From contig CAYGPR010000011.1 of NCBI GenBank assembly GCA_964351985.1, positions 1 to 64,000 of the forward strand: 64,000 bases of DNA. Direction: 5' to 3'. Position numbers and translations under genes: made by a program. The notes beneath the pieces are model-generated. The model was not told the origin of the DNA, searched no databases, and worked only from the letters and a program-made list of their open reading frames with translations. Positions 60,456 through 64,000 of the stretch are shown here, piece by piece (positions within the stretch are counted from its first letter, which is position 1; every line of letters starts with the position of its first letter). Origin of the DNA: Meishania sp964351985. Lineage in GTDB: Bacteria > Bacteroidota > Bacteroidia > Flavobacteriales > Flavobacteriaceae.

Positions 60456-61829
60456 ATGAATTGCAAGAAACTATTCGCACTATCATGTATTACAATACTT
60501 TTAATAGGATGTGCCGAAACGAAAAAATACGATACCCCTTGGGTCGAAATTTTTGATGGAAAAACCCTCAACGGTTGGACCCAAAAAGGAGGCGAAGCCA
60601 ACTACGAAGTCCGGGATGGAATGATCGTCGGATCCACCGTACATGATACCCCGAATTCTTTTATGACCACCGATAAGATGTACGGTGACTTTATTCTCGA
60701 ATTTGAATATAAGGTCGATTCTACCATGAATTCTGGGGTACAGATACGTAGTAACAGCTATCCGCATTATAGGGATGGTCGCGTACACGGCTATCAAATA
60801 GAGATCGACCCGTCGGATCGTGCTTGGAGCGCCGGTATCTACGATGAAGCGCGAAGAGGTTGGTTGAATCCGTTGACCGATAATCCGGAAGCGCAAAAGG
60901 CTTTTAAGCAAAATGATTGGAACCATTATCGGATCGAGGCGATCGGCGATACCATTCAAACCTGGATCAACGGTGTTCCGGCGGCTCACCTGATTGACGA
61001 CAAAACCGATAGCGGTTTTATTGGCCTTCAGGTACATAGTATTCCCAAAGAAAATAAGGCGGGTACCGAAATCATTTGGAAAAACATTAAAATTCTGACG
61101 GATAGCCTTTCAAAATATTCAAAAGCCTCCCCTATTCCACCCATAATTACTAAAAATAAATTGGGTGTTGATGAACAGAAGAACGGCTGGAGGATGCTAT
61201 GGGATGGGGAAACGACCAATGGTTGGCGCGGTGCCCGATTGGATGAGTTCCCCGAATCGGGTTGGGAAATTTCTGATGGAGTCTTGACCGTGTTACCCTC
61301 GGGAGGAGAAGAATCTGCCGCTGGCGGAGATATCGTAACCAAAGAATTGTACGGCGATTTCGAACTAAAGGTTGATTTCATGATTACCGAAGGCGCCAAC
61401 AGCGGTATCAAATATTATGTGGATACCGATATCAACAAAGGTCCGGGATCTTCCATAGGACTGGAATATCAGATTTTGGACGATGAACGACATCCTGATG
61501 CAAAGGAGGGTGCTCAGGAAGGAAGCCGAACGGTCGCCTCACTCTATGACCTGATCCAAGCGAATCCGAACAAACCTATGAATCCACCAGGTGAATGGAA
61601 CACCGCCCACATCATTTCAAGGGATAATCACGTAGAGCACTGGTTGAACGGCATGAAGGTTTTGGAATACGAACGAAAAAGTCCGGAATATCGAAAATTG
61701 GTTTCCGAAAGCAAATATGTAAAATGGCCGAATTTCGGGGAATCGGAACAAGGCCATATTCTATTACAAGATCATGGAGACAGAGTTTCCTTTAAAAATA
61801 TAAAAATTCGACCAATCGTTAAAGAATAG
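60456..61829 (+). CDS. Lipoprotein with two DUF1080 (3-keto-disaccharide hydrolase) domains
   Basis: A 457-residue lipoprotein (CITILLIGCAET, Cys19). Two DUF1080 concanavalin-like sandwiches follow in tandem (about 25-220 and 240-455). Each begins with W-x-x-x-x-DG-x-x-x-NGW (EIFDGKTLNGW and WRMLWDGETTNGW) and repeats DGMIVG/DGVLTV and the N-S-G (STMNSGVQIRS, EGANSGIKYYV) core. DUF1080 members cleave 3-keto glycosides in Bacteroidota. Two Tat-exported Gfo/Idh/MocA oxidoreductases follow within 1.5 kb, consistent with a 3-keto-sugar pathway. The gap to the next gene is 3 nt. Confidence 0.92.
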   Translation: MNCKKLFALSCITILLIGCAETKKYDTPWVEIFDGKTLNGWTQKGGEANYEVRDGMIVGSTVHDTPNSFMTTDKMYGDFILEFEYKVDSTMNSGVQIRSNSYPHYRDGRVHGYQIEIDPSDRAWSAGIYDEARRGWLNPLTDNPEAQKAFKQNDWNHYRIEAIGDTIQTWINGVPAAHLIDDKTDSGFIGLQVHSIPKENKAGTEIIWKNIKILTDSLSKYSKASPIPPIITKNKLGVDEQKNGWRMLWDGETTNGWRGARLDEFPESGWEISDGVLTVLPSGGEESAAGGDIVTKELYGDFELKVDFMITEGANSGIKYYVDTDINKGPGSSIGLEYQILDDERHPDAKEGAQEGSRTVASLYDLIQANPNKPMNPPGEWNTAHIISRDNHVEHWLNGMKVLEYERKSPEYRKLVSESKYVKWPNFGESEQGHILLQDHGDRVSFKNIKIRPIVKE

Positions 61830-61832
61830 ACT

Positions 61833-63161
61833 ATGACCACAAGACGTAATTTTATCAAAAAGACCTCAGCTGGCACTGCCGCCGTTACATTAGGCGGACT
61901 CGTACTTCCCAAATTTGGCTACAGCAGTATTTTAGGGTCGAACGACCAGATCAACTGTGCCGTCATTGGTGTGCGTAGTCGCGCCAAGGCCCACGTCAAG
62001 GCCATTCATGCCGACCCCAATGCAAAAATTCTTTATAGCTGTGACGTTGACGATGTCATTCTCGAAGAACACAATACCTGGTGCCAAGAAAATATTGGAT
62101 ATGTCCCGAAAGTTTTGAAGGACTTCCGCAAGGTTTTGGAAGATAAGGATGTCGATGCCGTTTTCATTGCCACGCCCGAACATTGGCATGCGCCTATGGC
62201 CATTATGGCATTGCAGGCGGGCAAGCATGTGTATGTGGAAAAACCCTGTAGCCATAACCCCCATGAAAATGTACTCTTGGTGGAGGCACAAAATAAGTAC
62301 GGCAAAAAAGTACAGATGGGTAATCAGCAACGTTCGGCCAAAACTTCGATTATGGCCATTGATGATATCCGAAACGGAATTATAGGCGATGTTTTTAAGG
62401 GAGAGGCTTATTATTCCAACAATCGTGGATCTATTGGTGTTGGTAAGAAAATCGATGTCCCAAAAACCTTGGATTGGGAGCTATGGCAAGGTCCTGCCCC
62501 GCGAAAGGAGTACAAAGACAACATTCACCCCTATAACTGGCATTGGTTCAGAAATTGGGGTACGGGCGAGATGCATAATAACGGTACCCACGAAGTCGAT
62601 ATCTGTCGCTGGGCCTTGGGAGTAGATCTACCAGAAAGTGTTACTTCTTTCGGAGGAAAATATGCCTATGACGACGATTGGGAGTTTGTGGACAATCAAC
62701 AAGTGACCTTTAAATATCCTGGGGATAAGTTCATTACCTGGACAGGCCACAGCCGAGGCTTAATCAAACCCGAACAACCTGGACGGGGCATCACCATTTA
62801 CGGAAGTAAAGGTACCATCATGCTCGACCGTAACTTTTACAAACTTTTTGATTTGGGTGGCGAACTGATAAAAGAAGAAAAAGAAGGTGCCGAAAGTGCC
62901 ACCACGAATACTCGTGGCGAAGGTAGTTTGGATGTCAACCATGTTGCCAATTTCTTTGCAGGAATACGAAAAGACGAAAGTCTACAGGCCGATATCAACG
63001 ATGCCAGTATCTCTACCATGCTCTGTCATCTGGGCAATATGGCACAAGATGCGGGTGAAATGCTGAAGATAGATCAAGCTACGGGCAAGGTACTGAACAA
63101 CGAAAAAGCAATGAAAAGCTGGAAGCGAGAGTATGAAAATGGATGGGAACCTAAATTGTGA
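61833..63161 (+). CDS. Tat-exported Gfo/Idh/MocA-family oxidoreductase
   Basis: A 442-residue oxidoreductase with the Tat leader TTRRNFIKKTSAGTAAVTLG. CAVIGVRSR (42-50) is the dinucleotide-binding start and VEKPCSHNP (EKP at 136-138) the family motif. The C-terminal domain includes NWHWFRNWGTGEMHNNGTHEVDICRW, with His candidates for catalysis. Such exported members are thought to oxidise sugars at C3 or reduce 3-keto sugars. It is in the same message as the DUF1080 lipoprotein, from which it is separated by 3 nt. Confidence 0.94.
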   Translation: MTTRRNFIKKTSAGTAAVTLGGLVLPKFGYSSILGSNDQINCAVIGVRSRAKAHVKAIHADPNAKILYSCDVDDVILEEHNTWCQENIGYVPKVLKDFRKVLEDKDVDAVFIATPEHWHAPMAIMALQAGKHVYVEKPCSHNPHENVLLVEAQNKYGKKVQMGNQQRSAKTSIMAIDDIRNGIIGDVFKGEAYYSNNRGSIGVGKKIDVPKTLDWELWQGPAPRKEYKDNIHPYNWHWFRNWGTGEMHNNGTHEVDICRWALGVDLPESVTSFGGKYAYDDDWEFVDNQQVTFKYPGDKFITWTGHSRGLIKPEQPGRGITIYGSKGTIMLDRNFYKLFDLGGELIKEEKEGAESATTNTRGEGSLDVNHVANFFAGIRKDESLQADINDASISTMLCHLGNMAQDAGEMLKIDQATGKVLNNEKAMKSWKREYENGWEPKL

Positions 63162-63210
63162 GTATTCAGTTCACAGCAGCAGTTAGCAGTCAGTAGTTAA
63201 AACCTATGTA

Positions 63211-63246
63211 GAGACGGAATGTGTTCGGTCTTGTGCATACCGTCTC
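63211..63246. repeat. GAGACGG inverted-repeat hairpin
   Basis: GAGACGG (63211-63217) and CCGTCTC (63240-63246) with partly paired inner bases form a hairpin. The GTAGAGACG-CGTCTC style is common between genes in Bacteroidota. It may attenuate the operon between its second and third genes. Confidence 0.55.
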
Positions 63247-63278
63247 CATTTTCCAATTCGGATTTAATTAATTAGTAA

Positions 63279-64000
63279 ATGAAAAGAAGAGATTTTGTAA
63301 TCAAAGGCGGATTGGCAACTACGGCGATCGCAACATCCCATTTGGCGCTAAGCCATATTCCCAAATCAAAAAATGATATTGATGCCATCAACATTGGTGT
63401 TATCGGCGCGGGAGACCGTGGCGGCGGGTTGATTCCCTTTATAAATAAAATAGAAAATCTGAAGGTTATAGCGTGTTGTGATATTCTTCCTTTTCGTTTG
63501 GAAGGCGGTTTGAACAAAGTCGATGGCCAAGCTGAGGGTTATAAGGACTATCGCAAACTTCTCGAAAATACTGATATCGATGCCGTATTGATTGCCACTC
63601 CCTTCAACACCCACTCCAAAATCGCCATGGACGCTCTTGATGTAGGCAAACATGTGTATTGCGAAAAGACCATGGCCAAAGGATTCGACGGAATTGGAAA
63701 TCTAGTGGGCAAGGTAAAAACATCTGATAAAATATTTCAGACCGGTCATCAATACCACAGTTCAAGACTATACACGCATGTAGTAGATTTGATACGCAAC
63801 GGAAAAATCGGTAAAATAACGGCCTTCGAATGTCAATGGAACCGTAACGGTGATTGGCGGCGACCCGTGCCCGATCCTAAATTGGAACGGAACATCAACT
63901 GGCGTATGTACCGCGAATTTTCAGGGGGATTGGTGGCCGAACTCTGCTCCCACCAAATCGATTTTGTCAATTGGGTGACCGAGAGCGTACCGGAAAAGGT
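63279..64000 (+). CDS. Tat-exported Gfo/Idh/MocA-family oxidoreductase, 5-prime part
   Basis: The ATG at 63279 opens a frame that runs past the window end; 240 codons are seen. The Tat leader KRRDFVIKGGLATTAIATS is followed by NIGVIGAGDRGGG as dinucleotide-binding loop, VLIATPFNTH, and CEKTMAKG, where the usual EKP is EKT. It continues with SGGLVAELCSHQIDFVNWV, the substrate-side His motif. It is a relative of the preceding oxidoreductase, not a duplicate, and may take a different step, for example the opposite redox direction or a different sugar. Co-transcription is likely but a hairpin lies in the 117-bp gap. Confidence 0.9.
   Translation, partial: MKRRDFVIKGGLATTAIATSHLALSHIPKSKNDIDAINIGVIGAGDRGGGLIPFINKIENLKVIACCDILPFRLEGGLNKVDGQAEGYKDYRKLLENTDIDAVLIATPFNTHSKIAMDALDVGKHVYCEKTMAKGFDGIGNLVGKVKTSDKIFQTGHQYHSSRLYTHVVDLIRNGKIGKITAFECQWNRNGDWRRPVPDPKLERNINWRMYREFSGGLVAELCSHQIDFVNWVTESVPEK

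Noticed and set aside
60501..61037. 178-aa minus-strand ORF opposite the DUF1080 gene
   Set aside because: Antisense to a strongly supported domain; no leader or motif.
1..64000. CRISPR array, tRNA, rRNA, restriction system, prophage or IS transposase
   Set aside because: No regular direct-repeat array, cloverleaf, rRNA segment or matching protein was found.

Overview
The window reads as a chromosomal segment of a marine-type Flavobacteriaceae bacterium (phylum Bacteroidota; the Maribacter/Zobellia/Arenibacter neighbourhood is a guess from overall feel). The basis is: Bacteroidota-type promoters (TTG, 19-21 bp, TAnnTTTG), almost no Shine-Dalgarno sites, a long SecA with a phylum-specific tail, DUF5916/DUF4105/DUF4198/DUF1080 proteins, a TonB-plug/MG2 protein without a barrel, and many lipoproteins with a Cys directly after a short hydrophobic stretch. 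No rRNA, tRNA, CRISPR array, prophage or intact insertion sequence was seen.

Layout. 1-2.5 kb (minus): MoxR ATPase start, a SurA-type foldase and a PpiC-like lipoprotein, led by a textbook promoter so close to the start codon that the message may be leaderless. 2.6-8.2 kb: small SRPBCC and VOC proteins, a beta-lactamase-fold lipoprotein, RluF-type pseudouridine synthase, and a membrane AraC regulator. 8.3-11.1 kb: an AT-rich lipoprotein island with three tandem M23 peptidases. 11.3-15.8 kb: a regulatory-domain secreted protein, a fasciclin protein, and a two-gene unit of an unknown protein plus a cytoplasmic trypsin-like protease with a zinc ribbon. 15.9-20 kb: DUF5916 outer-membrane protein and a LytS/LytR-type two-component pair. 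20-37 kb is mostly housekeeping: recQ, kdsD-tatC-AhpD-like-lptB, pssA, DUF4105 protein, ABC-F ATPase, a gutted methyltransferase, PduO-type adenosyltransferase, DUF2795 protein, secA, and a Tat-exported Gfo/Idh/MocA oxidoreductase. 37-53.6 kb: HisKA_2 kinase, M14 peptidase, amidohydrolase, phospholipase D, M24 aminopeptidase, aldo/keto reductase, and the ybbP-ybbA-tesA cluster. 54-60 kb: a membrane LytTR regulator, a dioxygenase-fold/CxxC fusion lipoprotein, MsrA, and the MG2/TonB-plug protein. 60.4-64 kb: double-DUF1080 lipoprotein with two Tat-exported Gfo/Idh/MocA oxidoreductases, a likely 3-keto-sugar pathway.

The most unusual feature is a dispersed family of five tiny exported basic proteins (75-85 aa) between 43.1 and 56.7 kb, all on the minus strand, each standing alone between unrelated plus-strand genes. 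Three copies share about 180 bp of upstream DNA with an AT palindrome, a CGTT/AACG direct repeat phased at exactly 21 bp, and a distal element at about -141 to -151 that a fourth copy also keeps. The 21-bp phasing is what LytTR-type regulators recognise, and a membrane LytTR protein sits divergently from one copy. I read this as an expanded, co-regulated secreted-peptide family of unknown function.

The housekeeping genes connect in places: TatC is encoded in the window along with three oxidoreductases that carry twin-arginine leaders; KdsD and LptB both serve LPS; YbbA/YbbP and TesA are the usual neighbours. Functions are given from recognisable motifs only; no database search was possible.
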